64,000 bases of DNA from an uncultured Roseobacter sp. (GTDB lineage: Bacteria > Pseudomonadota > Alphaproteobacteria > Rhodobacterales > Rhodobacteraceae), in contig CANKZM010000004.1 in the NCBI GenBank assembly GCA_947488305.1, positions 253,501 through 317,500 on the forward strand. The letters are read 5' to 3'. The translations under genes and the position numbers were made by a program. The notes under the pieces were generated by a model that had not been told where the DNA came from, searched no databases, and saw only the letters and a list, made by a program, of their open reading frames with translations. The first letter of the stretch is position 1. The number at the start of each line of letters is the position of its first letter. Of this stretch, positions 34,919 through 43,748 are shown in pieces.

Positions 34919-36619
34919 TCAGCGGACCAAATAGGGGCGCGGTGACTTGGCCTGCTTGGCGGGTTCTTCTTCGGGTTCAACCGGGAAATCACCCATCAGG
35001 TAGGGGTGCATTCCTTCGTTTTTCAGGTTTTGCAGGAACTGACCAAAGCCTGATAAATCCACCATACGCGGAACCTCTGACAACCGGCGGGACGTTTCAG
35101 AGCCAATATCTTCCAGGATCGCCTGCAAAGGTTCCATGGGCGCCTCGACAAAATCCGCCATGCTCCAAATGCGAACACGGGCCTTCACCTCCGAAGATCG
35201 AAGCACGGACAAATGCTCACTCTCGATTTTCTGAAGCCTCGCAGCCCTCTGGCGCAAATCCAAAAACTCAGCTTTGCATCGGTAGAGTGGTACCGCCCAA
35301 GCGCCCGAGATCACCGAAATCTGAGCATTAGGGTCTTTTGCAATGCGCCAATTGATGGCCTGATTGTCCCCCGGGCCAAACTGAAAACACTGCCGTTCGC
35401 CACGGGTGTTCCAGATCAGGTTCGTCAAAAACGCGTCTGGGTTATAGTCCCGCAGAACGGCGCTATCGCTCAGCGCACCATTTATGGTGGTCTGTCCATT
35501 CGCGAAATGAGCCCTATCCGGCGCGAATAGATGTCCATGGACACGCGCGCCTGTTGCTTCTGCAAGCCAAGGCTCAAAGTTCTCGAACAATTCGGAAAAA
35601 CCCTGAAACACGGAATACGGTGCAGCGGTGACCCGGTTTTTGCTATCGTTGCGCGGGTAACGGCTTTGCATGTACAATCCCGCGCGGCCGCGCACACGCC
35701 GCTGGACAGCCTTGGCAAACACCCGGTCAATTTTACCCGGGTTGGGCTCCTGTCGGCCAGAGACACCGGCAGGTTGAGTCAGAAATTTCTCATAAAGTCG
35801 GTTCGCACGTGGCCAGATCTTGCGGGCAACAAAGCAATCGGATCGATGCAACAGTTGCAGGTGATCATCATAGAAAATGTGAGGCTTTCCCTGAAAGTCG
35901 AACTTTGACAAAGTGAGTGAGCGACTTTCGATGTTGTTGGAATATAATCTGGCAAGTGTCTGAAAGTAGCTCTCATCCGGGATCCAAACTCTTCGGAAAT
36001 ACCTGTCATGGGTCTTGCGGGCCGGGTCTTGGAGAATTGCCGTCAATGTCCGCCGTGTCAGACACCACCACTGCGACCCCATATGCGGCACCAGGTTCGC
36101 AGGAACGTTCCGCTTCAGGCGCAAAAATCTTTGCAGTTGGGTGTATTTGTCAAAAAGAAAGCGATGGCGGCGCCAGGCGAACGGAAAACGATAAATGAAA
36201 CGTTCTTCGTCCAACCCACCAACTGTCCAGGGAACGTCAGCGGTGGTTGCGCTTTCAATAAAGTCTGTTTGCGGCCGGGCCGCCAAATAATCCTGAAGTT
36301 CCTGCACCGGGCGTAGCGGCAGACAGGCACCGGACGTCAGGTAGACATGGCGCACCATTGGAAACCCGTCCAGGATGCGGGCACATGCGGATTGTGTGGC
36401 CGCAACTAGCCCCCACGTGCCCCATTCGCAACGATACCGCTTTGAAAACAGGATGTCGGGTCGGTCGGCGAGGGCTGCGACAAAGCGATCATAGGTTTCG
36501 CGAGGCACTTTCTTATCCACGTGAATGACCACGGGGCACCCGGCCTTGTCCCAGTGACGCGCGACCTGTTCCGCACGTTCCAGCGCCGTGTGAACCAGCA
36601 TGACGATCCCGACGGTCAT
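34919..36619 (-). CDS. Core-2/I-branching-type beta-N-acetylglucosaminyltransferase-like protein
   Basis: Residues about 1-260 of 566 match the core-2/I-branching (GT14-like) fold: VGIVMLVHTALERAEQ, VVIHVDKKV, RYRCEWGTWGLVAATQ, VYLTSGACLPLRP, and WWCLTRRTL. The C-terminal half (about 300-540) is a separate conserved region typical of Rhodobacterales homologues, with no activity I can name. The start at 36619 overlaps the upstream glycosyltransferase stop as ATGA; a start at 36697 would overlap that gene heavily. It probably adds an aminosugar branch to the surface glycan. Confidence 0.85.
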   Translation of the reverse strand: MTVGIVMLVHTALERAEQVARHWDKAGCPVVIHVDKKVPRETYDRFVAALADRPDILFSKRYRCEWGTWGLVAATQSACARILDGFPMVRHVYLTSGACLPLRPVQELQDYLAARPQTDFIESATTADVPWTVGGLDEERFIYRFPFAWRRHRFLFDKYTQLQRFLRLKRNVPANLVPHMGSQWWCLTRRTLTAILQDPARKTHDRYFRRVWIPDESYFQTLARLYSNNIESRSLTLSKFDFQGKPHIFYDDHLQLLHRSDCFVARKIWPRANRLYEKFLTQPAGVSGRQEPNPGKIDRVFAKAVQRRVRGRAGLYMQSRYPRNDSKNRVTAAPYSVFQGFSELFENFEPWLAEATGARVHGHLFAPDRAHFANGQTTINGALSDSAVLRDYNPDAFLTNLIWNTRGERQCFQFGPGDNQAINWRIAKDPNAQISVISGAWAVPLYRCKAEFLDLRQRAARLQKIESEHLSVLRSSEVKARVRIWSMADFVEAPMEPLQAILEDIGSETSRRLSEVPRMVDLSGFGQFLQNLKNEGMHPYLMGDFPVEPEEEPAKQAKSPRPYLVR

Positions 36620-37626
36620 GCCCAGTTTCCCTTGGACATTAATCCGAGGATTTCGAGTTGTCGCCAGTTGATATATTTTTCGGACCAGCTGTTCCAAAGC
36701 TGCGGGCTGTTTCCAGCGGCTTTGGCATAAGTCTGGTATTCAAAGCTTCCATCAAAATGCTGCTTACGCTTTGCTTCTTCGACAGCTCTTTCGCCAAAGG
36801 TATTCAGGAATTTCGCGTGCAGCAAAACTCCTGACGCTTTTTCGCCGCCCCATTCGTCGTAAACGAGATTGAGCCCGCGCGGCAAAAGCATATGGGTCGA
36901 ATTGACATAGGCATACCGCTTGTCCCATTTCACAAGGGGTATCTTGTTCAAAGCAGGCGCGCGGTTCGGCGTGTGTGGAAAAAACACGCGGGCACGTGGC
37001 CCCCCCTGAATCCAGAGATTCCAGTATTTGGGGTTGCGCTCCATGCTGTAATTGCCGCTGTCGAACCAACAGGCAATTTCCAATGGGTTCATTCCTGCTT
37101 GATAGGGCTCATCTTCCAGGCGGCCCTTGGGGTACATATCCAGCAGCATCGCACCAAACGCCCGAATAGAGCAGCTGTCCAACCAGTCTGTCAGCGCGTC
37201 TAGCGGCCGCGTATCGCAAAAAGGATAAAGAAAGAACTCATCTGCATCGACGGTCAGGCACCAATGCCCATGGCCAAATCGGCTTTGCAAATGGTTCAGC
37301 CAATCCACCCCATATCGCGATTTCTTGTAGCTGCTTTCTGTATGCCAGAGAGATACATCCGGCTGATCGGCAAGATATTCGCCAGACCCATCGTTACTGT
37401 CGTTATCTACAATCAGGAAATGCCTCACGCCCATCTTGCGGTAGTAGTCTAGAAAATAGGGCAGCCTGACCTTCTCGTTGCGCAAGGTCGAAAACAGCAG
37501 GATATCATCAGGTTTCAGATCCGGTGTGCGGTCAACGATAGAGCTGAGTTCATAACGTTTGAGGCGGGCACGATAGCGGAGGCGCTTGCGCGCCCAACGC
37601 ATCCGGTAAGACCCCAGAATACCCAA
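36616..37626 (-). CDS. Glycosyltransferase family 2-like protein, copy A
   Basis: The 336-residue protein has the GT-A nucleotide-sugar fold: LLFSTLRNEKVRLPYFLDYY, FLIVDNDSNDGS, then the metal-binding CLTVDADEFF. A conserved GGPRARVFF and VNSTHMLLP follow in the acceptor half. It closely resembles its neighbour at 37792-38823 (about half the residues identical by eye), indicating an old tandem duplication. No membrane segment is seen, so it is cytosolic or peripheral. It is coupled to the next gene by a four-base overlap. Confidence 0.88.
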   Translation of the reverse strand: MGILGSYRMRWARKRLRYRARLKRYELSSIVDRTPDLKPDDILLFSTLRNEKVRLPYFLDYYRKMGVRHFLIVDNDSNDGSGEYLADQPDVSLWHTESSYKKSRYGVDWLNHLQSRFGHGHWCLTVDADEFFLYPFCDTRPLDALTDWLDSCSIRAFGAMLLDMYPKGRLEDEPYQAGMNPLEIACWFDSGNYSMERNPKYWNLWIQGGPRARVFFPHTPNRAPALNKIPLVKWDKRYAYVNSTHMLLPRGLNLVYDEWGGEKASGVLLHAKFLNTFGERAVEEAKRKQHFDGSFEYQTYAKAAGNSPQLWNSWSEKYINWRQLEILGLMSKGNWA

Positions 37627-37791
37627 GCTCCTGCCCTTCTCTTCCTCGCCTCGTTACAGCCATGCAGGGCCAGTATCGTCAAGCATCGGCCTGCGGTCGC
37701 GACATATTAACTATGCGCATTATGTTGATATTTTATTGTCTTAAAAAAGGAATTTTCGCAAGAGTCTGCCCCTTGGGCGGTCAAATTGACG

Positions 37792-38823
37792 TTACAGATC
37801 AAACCGCAAGTTGCCGCGATGCATCAGTCCAAGGTGTTCCAGTTGTGCGGCACTTTCGAAACGCACGGAAGACGGGCACCACAAATCCGGGTTTGCCGCA
37901 ACGCCGTCGTAGTAATTCTCAAAAAGGGTCGGGTCTGCAAAATGCTCTCCCCGGGCTTTCTCGCTCCGCGCACGCGCACCAGCGTCGGGTAGAAACTTTG
38001 TATGCAGCAATGCACCCCAGGGCTTTTCGAGCCCGCCTTCGTCATAGACGCGGTTCAGCCTTGCTGGCAGAGCGTTATGGGTGGAATTGACATAGACAAA
38101 GCTGCGGTGCCACCGCACCAGCGGTACCTTGTTGAGTGTTGGTGCTCTGCCGGGGTCATCCGCAAAGAACACACGCGCACGAGGGCCACCTTGCAGCCAG
38201 AGATTGCTCATTTTGGGTTGCCGTTGTGCCCAGTATCCGTGCGCGTCAAACCATGAGAGAGTTTCAACCGGGTCATGCCCGGGCGTGTAGGATTGATCTT
38301 CGATCGGTCCTTTTGGGTAAAGGTCCAGCATCAAGGCACCCATCGCGCTCAATCCTGCGCGGTCGAGGGCCTTGGTCAGATCATGCAGGTCTCGTCGTTC
38401 CCAATCCGGGTAGATCAGAACCTCATCGGCGTCTACCGTAAGCGTCCAGTGATCCGGGCCATAACGCCACATGAGGCAGGTCAACCAGTCCATACCAAAG
38501 CGCGACGCCTTGTAACTGGCAGATGTATGCCAGACCGAGACATCGGGTTGATCCGCGAGATAAGCGTCGGAACCGTCCTCGCTGGCATTGTCCACGATCA
38601 GGAAATGACCAACGCCCAGCCTTCGATAGTGCGACAGGAAATACGGCAGACGCTGCATCTCGTTGCGAACCGTTGCGAATAACAGAACGTCTTTTGGCTT
38701 GATGGCATCTGTTTTCCGAGAAATTGCCAGGATTTCACGTCTCTTGCGAAAGGCGCGCCATAACAGCCGCTTGCGCCGAAGGCGCAGCTTGTACCGAGCC
38801 CAAATTCCCAATTCTTGAGACAT
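37792..38823 (-). CDS. Glycosyltransferase family 2-like protein, copy B
   Basis: This 343-residue paralogue of the preceding entry has matching landmarks LLFATVRNEMQRLPYFLSHY, FLIVDNASEDGS, TLTVDADEVL and QGGPRARVFF. The differences are spread along the length, so it is a diverged copy rather than a recent duplicate. The N-terminus is basic (RYKLRLRRKRLLWRAFRKRR), as in copy A, which may hold it at the membrane. The gap to copy A is 165 bases and AT-rich, and may hold a promoter for the downstream genes. Confidence 0.88.
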   Translation of the reverse strand: MSQELGIWARYKLRLRRKRLLWRAFRKRREILAISRKTDAIKPKDVLLFATVRNEMQRLPYFLSHYRRLGVGHFLIVDNASEDGSDAYLADQPDVSVWHTSASYKASRFGMDWLTCLMWRYGPDHWTLTVDADEVLIYPDWERRDLHDLTKALDRAGLSAMGALMLDLYPKGPIEDQSYTPGHDPVETLSWFDAHGYWAQRQPKMSNLWLQGGPRARVFFADDPGRAPTLNKVPLVRWHRSFVYVNSTHNALPARLNRVYDEGGLEKPWGALLHTKFLPDAGARARSEKARGEHFADPTLFENYYDGVAANPDLWCPSSVRFESAAQLEHLGLMHRGNLRFDL

Positions 38824-38888
38824 TGATCGCCTTCAGGTCATCGTTCTCCCATGTGTTGCACAAGAGAAGGCTCAAAACCAGAAAACGA

Positions 38889-39782
38889 TTACTCCGCCGC
38901 TTTACCCATGTTGACGACATCATGGAGATAGGCGAACAGATCCTCTCTCAGGTCATCGCGTGCCAATCCGAAAGCGACCGTTGCTTGCAAAAATCCGGAT
39001 TTCGACCCGCAATCAAAGCGTTGGCCTTGAAACCGATAGCCGTAGACGCCGTTTCCGTTCTTGATTTCCGCGGCAATAGCGTCGGTCAGTTGGATTTCCC
39101 CACCAGCGCCCTGTTCGATGTTGTTGAGGTTTTCAAGAACAGACGGCGAAAGGATATAGCGGCCAATGACCGCGAGATTGGAGGGCGCGTCTTCTGCTTT
39201 TGGCTTTTCGACCATGCCCTTTGTGCGAACCATTGCACCCATGTCGGCTTCGATATCCAACATACCGTAGGAAGAGGTTTTCTCCGCCGGCACTTCCATG
39301 GCCGCAACCATATTGCCGCCAGTTTCCTCATACGCCTCAACCATCTGCTGCAGACAGGGTTTTTCGCCTGCAATCACATCATCAGGCAGGATCACGGCAA
39401 AAGGTTCGTCCCCGATCAGGCGGCGCGCACACCAAACGGCATGGCCCAATCCCAGCGCCTTGTGCTGGCGGATATAGGCGATTGCGCCACTTTCCATATT
39501 CGTTGATTCAAGGGTGTTCAAAAGGTCGGTTTTGCCCTTCTGGCGCAAAAGCTGTTCCAATTGTGGCGCGTGGTCGAAATAGTCTTCCAACGCACCTTTG
39601 CCGCGCGACGTGACAAAGATAAATTCCTTGATCCCTGCGGCGCGCGCTTCATCAATAGCGTATTGAATGAGAGGGCGATCAACCAATGTCATGATCTCTT
39701 TCGGCACCGATTTCGTGGCCGGCAAGAATCTCGTCCCCATTCCTGCCACCGGGAAAATCGCCTTGGTCACTCTTCGCGTCAT
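38889..39782 (-). CDS. galU: UTP-glucose-1-phosphate uridylyltransferase
   Basis: GalU makes UDP-glucose for polysaccharides and LPS. The 297-residue product has the nucleotide loop FPVAGMGTRFLPATKSVPKE, the uridine-binding VILPDDVI, and GTRF/KEM residues typical of bacterial GalU. The start at 39782 is chosen because AGGAG lies 8 bases upstream; an upstream Met at 39803 is less likely. It heads the run of glycosyltransferase genes on the same strand, 65 bases before copy B, and would supply sugar donor. Confidence 0.96.
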   Translation of the reverse strand: MTRRVTKAIFPVAGMGTRFLPATKSVPKEIMTLVDRPLIQYAIDEARAAGIKEFIFVTSRGKGALEDYFDHAPQLEQLLRQKGKTDLLNTLESTNMESGAIAYIRQHKALGLGHAVWCARRLIGDEPFAVILPDDVIAGEKPCLQQMVEAYEETGGNMVAAMEVPAEKTSSYGMLDIEADMGAMVRTKGMVEKPKAEDAPSNLAVIGRYILSPSVLENLNNIEQGAGGEIQLTDAIAAEIKNGNGVYGYRFQGQRFDCGSKSGFLQATVAFGLARDDLREDLFAYLHDVVNMGKAAE

Positions 39783-40008
39783 CTCACTGCTCCTACGTAC
39801 CAATCAAAAAAGCGTTGCTGCTTACAAATCACAGCCGTGAAATACACCCCGCCATATTCCTCAAGCGAGGTAATGGGGAATAAAAGCAACAATAAATCAC
39901 AAACAAAGCGATTTCATGAACACCCGCCCAAACCGCTGTATAAATAGAACATCTCAGCCAAATTTACCACACTGCTTCGGGACTCAGGCGAAATCTCGCA
40001 CCCGCCGG

Positions 40009-40809
40009 TCAGGCAATACCCATTTCAGACATCATGCTTTCGAGCCGCGGAACATCCTCGGGATTGTTCAATTCCCAGAACTGACGACCCCGCGCCTGCA
40101 CCTCGACGCATAGCACCGCACGACCGTTTTCCATGAACCGCAATTGCTCCAAACCTTCGAGCTGCTCGAGCGGACCCACAGGCCAGATCGGATAGGCCGC
40201 AAGTGCATCGGGGCGATAGGCGTAGACACCGACATGGTGAAAAACTGGCGTGTCTTCCGTGTCTGCATAAGGCTTTGATGTGAACGGCACCACTTCCTTG
40301 GAGAAATAGAGCGCATGATTCTGGCGCGAAAACACCGCCGTTGTGCCGCCGACACGACCCGCCTTTCGGTCGTCCAGAAACCCGTTGAGGGTCTTGCCGT
40401 CACATCGCAACACCGGCGTCGCAATTTCGGCGTCGGGCGCGGCGCGCAATCCAGCGACCAGATCCTCGATGAACCATGCAGGTGTCAGCGGTGCATCACC
40501 CTGAAGGTTTACGACGATCTCGAATTCTCCGCCCAGCGCCTGATGTGCTTCCGCGCAGCGCTCTGTCCCGTTTGCACAAGTGTCGGATGTCATGACAACT
40601 TCTGCACCAAAACCAAGGGCGGCATTCTGGATACGCTGATCATCCGTTGCGATGACCACACGGTCAATTCCCGCGACGGACACCGCGGCCTGCCAGCTCC
40701 GCTCGATCAGGCTGAGCGTTTTGCCGGTGGCACCCTTAAGACCAACAAGAGGTTTTCCCGGATAACGCGTGGATGCGTAGCGGGCGGGGATGACAATCAG
40801 GACGGACAT
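40009..40809 (-). CDS. kdsB: 3-deoxy-manno-octulosonate cytidylyltransferase
   Basis: KdsB makes CMP-Kdo, the donor for LPS inner core and for Kdo linkers of some capsules. The 266-residue protein has IPARYASTRYPGKPL at the N-terminus, VVIATDDQRIQ, NLQGDAPLTP, and the C-terminal LEQLEGLEQLRFMENG of the family. Its ATG overlaps the cysQ stop by one base, so kdsB and cysQ are co-transcribed. KdsB is distant from kdsD in this window (about 10 kb). Confidence 0.95.
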   Translation of the reverse strand: MSVLIVIPARYASTRYPGKPLVGLKGATGKTLSLIERSWQAAVSVAGIDRVVIATDDQRIQNAALGFGAEVVMTSDTCANGTERCAEAHQALGGEFEIVVNLQGDAPLTPAWFIEDLVAGLRAAPDAEIATPVLRCDGKTLNGFLDDRKAGRVGGTTAVFSRQNHALYFSKEVVPFTSKPYADTEDTPVFHHVGVYAYRPDALAAYPIWPVGPLEQLEGLEQLRFMENGRAVLCVEVQARGRQFWELNNPEDVPRLESMMSEMGIA

Positions 40810-41606
40810 CAGGCTTCCTTAAGAGAAACACCAGGCGCATAGGCGATGAAAAACGGATTGGCATATCCGTCTTTCCCATACCGCAGCGGCGTATGGTCAT
40901 CGAAACGCACGACATCGCCACCGGCGCCAGCCAGTACCGCATGTCCTGCGGCGGTGTCCCATTCCATGGTTCTGCCCAGACGCGGATAGAGATCAGCTTC
41001 ACCCGTCGCCACCAAGCAGAATTTCAACGAGCTGCCAGCACTTTTCATATCCTTGACGGAATACTGGTTGATGTAGTCGTCAGTTGCCTGATCCCGGTGC
41101 GATTTCGAGGCCACGACCAAGAGTGCGCCATTATCCGGATTAGAGACTGATATTGGGGTCACTGAACCGACCTCATCCAGTGTAAATGCGCCGGTTTCCT
41201 CAACCGATTTCCCGGCGGCATCCGTAAAGAACATGCGCCCTCGTGCAGGCGCATAGACAACGCCCCGTGTCGGAACACCCTCTTCAACCAAGGCGATATT
41301 CACCGTGAAGTCGCCGCGACGCTGGATGAATTCCTTTGTCCCATCAAGCGGGTCGACAATCAGAAAAGTGTCCCCTGACAGGGTGTGTGTTGCGGCCTGC
41401 TCTTCGGTTACAAGCAGTACCTCCGGAAATGCGGCGCGCAGCCCGGCGGAAATGATCGCATCCGCTGCCTCGTCTGCTACGGTCACCGGGCTTTCGTCTG
41501 ATTTTACTTTGACGTCGAAATCATCGGCCGCGTAGATATCCATGATCTTGGCCCCCGCTTCAAGCGAAAGACGGCGCATGACTTCTGTTAACTTGTTGTA
41601 GTTCAT
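40809..41606 (-). CDS. cysQ: 3'(2'),5'-bisphosphate nucleotidase CysQ
   Basis: CysQ hydrolyses PAP, the by-product of PAPS-dependent sulfotransfer and sulfate reduction, to AMP. The 265-residue inositol-monophosphatase-fold protein has LVTEEQAA, the metal motif IVDPLDGTKEFIQRRGDFTV and WDTAAGHAVLAGAGG. The start at 41606 (MNYNKLTEVMRRL) is the family-like one; 41633 is also possible. Neither has a strong Shine-Dalgarno. Its place beside kdsB, upstream of a cluster ending in a sulfotransferase, suggests a role in sustaining glycan sulfation besides sulfate assimilation. Confidence 0.94.
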   Translation of the reverse strand: MNYNKLTEVMRRLSLEAGAKIMDIYAADDFDVKVKSDESPVTVADEAADAIISAGLRAAFPEVLLVTEEQAATHTLSGDTFLIVDPLDGTKEFIQRRGDFTVNIALVEEGVPTRGVVYAPARGRMFFTDAAGKSVEETGAFTLDEVGSVTPISVSNPDNGALLVVASKSHRDQATDDYINQYSVKDMKSAGSSLKFCLVATGEADLYPRLGRTMEWDTAAGHAVLAGAGGDVVRFDDHTPLRYGKDGYANPFFIAYAPGVSLKEA

Positions 41607-41689
41607 ATACTTATCGGCGCGAGCCGCCTTCATTGATAAACTGGTTATCGCCCCTTATGCTGCGCAACTAACGAAACGGCAAGAAATCC

Positions 41690-42550
41690 GTGCAAGAGTG
41701 GCAGCATTTACGGGATCAGGCAGTCATGTTTCAGGCGACACGTAACAGAAACAGCGGGCTTGGCTCCGCACTGACACTCTTCGAGCTGACCTATCACTCG
41801 ATTGTCAGATCCGTGCGCAAAACGCACAACAATGCGATCCTGGCGATCGGAATCAACGTTTTGCAGGCCGTCATTTTCGTCGCCACATTTTACGTGATGT
41901 TTTCCCTGCTCGGGCTGCGGGGTGCCGCGATCCGTGGGGATTTTCTGCTGTACATCATGTCCGGCATCTTCCTGTTCATGACCCACACCAAAACCCTTGG
42001 TGCTGTTGTTGGCGCCGAAGGGCCATCCAGCGCCATGATGCAGCATGCACCCATGAATACGATCGTGGCGATTGCATCTGCGGCTTTGGGCTCGCTTTAC
42101 ATTCAGGTCCTGACGATGTCGCTGATCCTGTTTGTTTATCACGTTGGGTTTACGCCACTGGTCATTGAAGAACCGGCCGCCGCCTTCGGCATGCTTCTTA
42201 TTTCATGGTTCACCGGCGCTGCACTGGGCATTGTCCTCTTGGCGCTAAAGCCGTGGTTTCCCCAATTCGTCAGTATCTTCACAACGATCTATCAACGCGC
42301 CAATATGATCGCGTCCGGGAAAATGTTCGTCGCCAATATGCTTCCGGGATATATGCTGGCGATGTTTGACTGGAATCCGCTGTTTCACTGTATCGACCAG
42401 GCGCGGGGGTTCATTTTCATCAACTACAACCCGCACCACACCGACTGGCACTATGCAGTTTGGGTTGGGTTGGTTTTGTTGATGATCGGCCTGATGGGCG
42501 AATTTTATACCCGCCGCCATGCCTCGGTCAGCTGGGGCGCCCGGCGTTAG
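41690..42550 (+). CDS. Polysaccharide-export-type ABC transporter permease
   Basis: The 286-residue protein has about six membrane segments with the ABC-2 pattern of KpsM/RfbA-type permeases (LTLFELTYHSIVRSVRKTHNN before the first helix; FYVMFSLLGLRGAAIRGDF). Such permeases export capsule or O-antigen with a KpsT/Wzt ATPase. No ATPase gene is adjacent, so the partner must be elsewhere. The start is GTG at 41690; ATG at 41726 is a reasonable alternative. It is divergent from cysQ and lies nine bases before the rhamnosyltransferase-like gene. Confidence 0.85.
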   Translation: MQEWQHLRDQAVMFQATRNRNSGLGSALTLFELTYHSIVRSVRKTHNNAILAIGINVLQAVIFVATFYVMFSLLGLRGAAIRGDFLLYIMSGIFLFMTHTKTLGAVVGAEGPSSAMMQHAPMNTIVAIASAALGSLYIQVLTMSLILFVYHVGFTPLVIEEPAAAFGMLLISWFTGAALGIVLLALKPWFPQFVSIFTTIYQRANMIASGKMFVANMLPGYMLAMFDWNPLFHCIDQARGFIFINYNPHHTDWHYAVWVGLVLLMIGLMGEFYTRRHASVSWGARR

Positions 42551-42559
42551 AGGCTAAAC

Positions 42560-43453
42560 GTGCGCATTTACGGTCATTGCCGGTTTTCATGGTTTGGCAT
42601 CTCTGACACAGGTCGGGATATCAGTGACCTTGAGACCGCACAGAAGGTCTTATGGCATCCAGAGCGGATGGCCGTGCGATTTCACCTCTTCGAAACGATC
42701 ATGCTGCCTTCAATTCGGGCGCAAACGGACAGCAACTTCGTGCTGTACCTGATCGTGTCGGAAGACATGCCGCAAGTCTACCATGAACGATTGGCGGCGG
42801 TGACCAAGACCACGCCGATGGTTGAAATCCTGCGCACATCGGAGCGAGACATTGCCCGCGCGCTCCGCCCCGCCATTCACAGCTCGATTGAGATTGACCC
42901 AAAGGCTTTACACTTCCGCATAGATGACGACGACGCGTTGTGCAGCACCTACATCGCGCGACTACGCAGCATTATCGATCGTTCGGGGTTTGATCCGGGA
43001 ACAGCAATTTCCTTTCCCAAAGGCATCGTGAGTTTTTTCCATGAAGGAAAAGCCAAACACGCCGAATTCTACAAAACCTATGTTGCCGCCGGGCTCGCCT
43101 TTGTTGTTGGGGAGGGATACCGCCGCAATCCCTTTCAGGTGCAACACCGCCAGGTTGGCAAGCGGCAACCGAGCTTTGTGGACCCGACGTTTCACGCGTT
43201 TCAGGTGACTTGGCACACTGTAAACAACACGAAGGGTTATAACCGCATCGTGCATGACCACACCGCGGGCGGCACCGGGATAGATCGCCTGTTGCGCAAC
43301 AATCCGGACATTGCCGAGGGTGCTATCGTGCCTGCCGGACTCGAGCCAGAGATTGAAGCAGGTTTTGAATTTGCGGACGCCAAGGGCTTGCGTGCTATGC
43401 TGGAACAGACACTCGACGCACGCTCGCTCGCGGAGTCTTTCGGGTTCCTGTAA
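42560..43453 (+). CDS. Putative rhamnosyltransferase (PF11316-like)
   Basis: The 297-residue protein matches the putative rhamnosyltransferase family of Rhodobacterales: GHCRFSWFG at the N-terminus, PSIRAQTDSNFVLYLIVSE, and the metal-binding HFRIDDDDALCSTY at about 115. The donor is named by family annotation only. GTG at 42560 is the start; no ATG fits. Together with the ABC permease it forms a two-gene plus-strand unit divergent from cysQ-kdsB. Confidence 0.85.
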   Translation: MRIYGHCRFSWFGISDTGRDISDLETAQKVLWHPERMAVRFHLFETIMLPSIRAQTDSNFVLYLIVSEDMPQVYHERLAAVTKTTPMVEILRTSERDIARALRPAIHSSIEIDPKALHFRIDDDDALCSTYIARLRSIIDRSGFDPGTAISFPKGIVSFFHEGKAKHAEFYKTYVAAGLAFVVGEGYRRNPFQVQHRQVGKRQPSFVDPTFHAFQVTWHTVNNTKGYNRIVHDHTAGGTGIDRLLRNNPDIAEGAIVPAGLEPEIEAGFEFADAKGLRAMLEQTLDARSLAESFGFL

Positions 43454-43671
43454 ACTTGGGATCCAAGGACCTCCGAACGCCGTATCTGGCGCATCCCTTT
43501 TGCCGACCCAGAATCCGCCCCACACGCTAAACTAGAAGGTAAACACGGATTTGTGATTTTAACCATTTTTGGCAAGTTTTTTTGCCATTCACGTCGCGCT
43601 TCAATGGTGCCAAAACATTGAATATTTTACTTTTTTCTATTTGTAGTAGAACTTCTGCGATGGTTTTAAAA

Positions 43672-43700
43672 TTGACTTATTTTGACACATTTCGTTAATT
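43672..43700 (+). promoter_or_regulatory. Candidate sigma-70-type promoter for the VPLPA-CTERM gene
   Basis: TTGACT at 43672-43677 and TTAATT at 43695-43700 are separated by exactly 17 bases in an AT-rich stretch that stands out from the GC-rich surroundings. The -35 is close to consensus and the -10 only fair. The -10 lies inside the left arm of a dyad (43695-43724), so a protein on the dyad would block it. The downstream ATG is at 43749. Confidence 0.4.
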
Positions 43701-43724
43701 ACGGCGGAATTGTGCCGGAATTAA
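43695..43724. repeat. Perfect-but-one inverted repeat upstream of the VPLPA-CTERM gene
   Basis: TTAATTACGGC (43695-43705) and GCCGGAATTAA (43714-43724) are inverted copies with one mismatch across 11 bases and an 8-base spacer. It lies 24 bases before the ATG and overlaps a candidate -10 box. It could be a DNA operator or, if transcribed, a hairpin near the ribosome-binding site. No T run follows, so it is not a terminator. Confidence 0.65.
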
Positions 43725-43748
43725 CCGGAGTTATCATTGGAGTAGATT

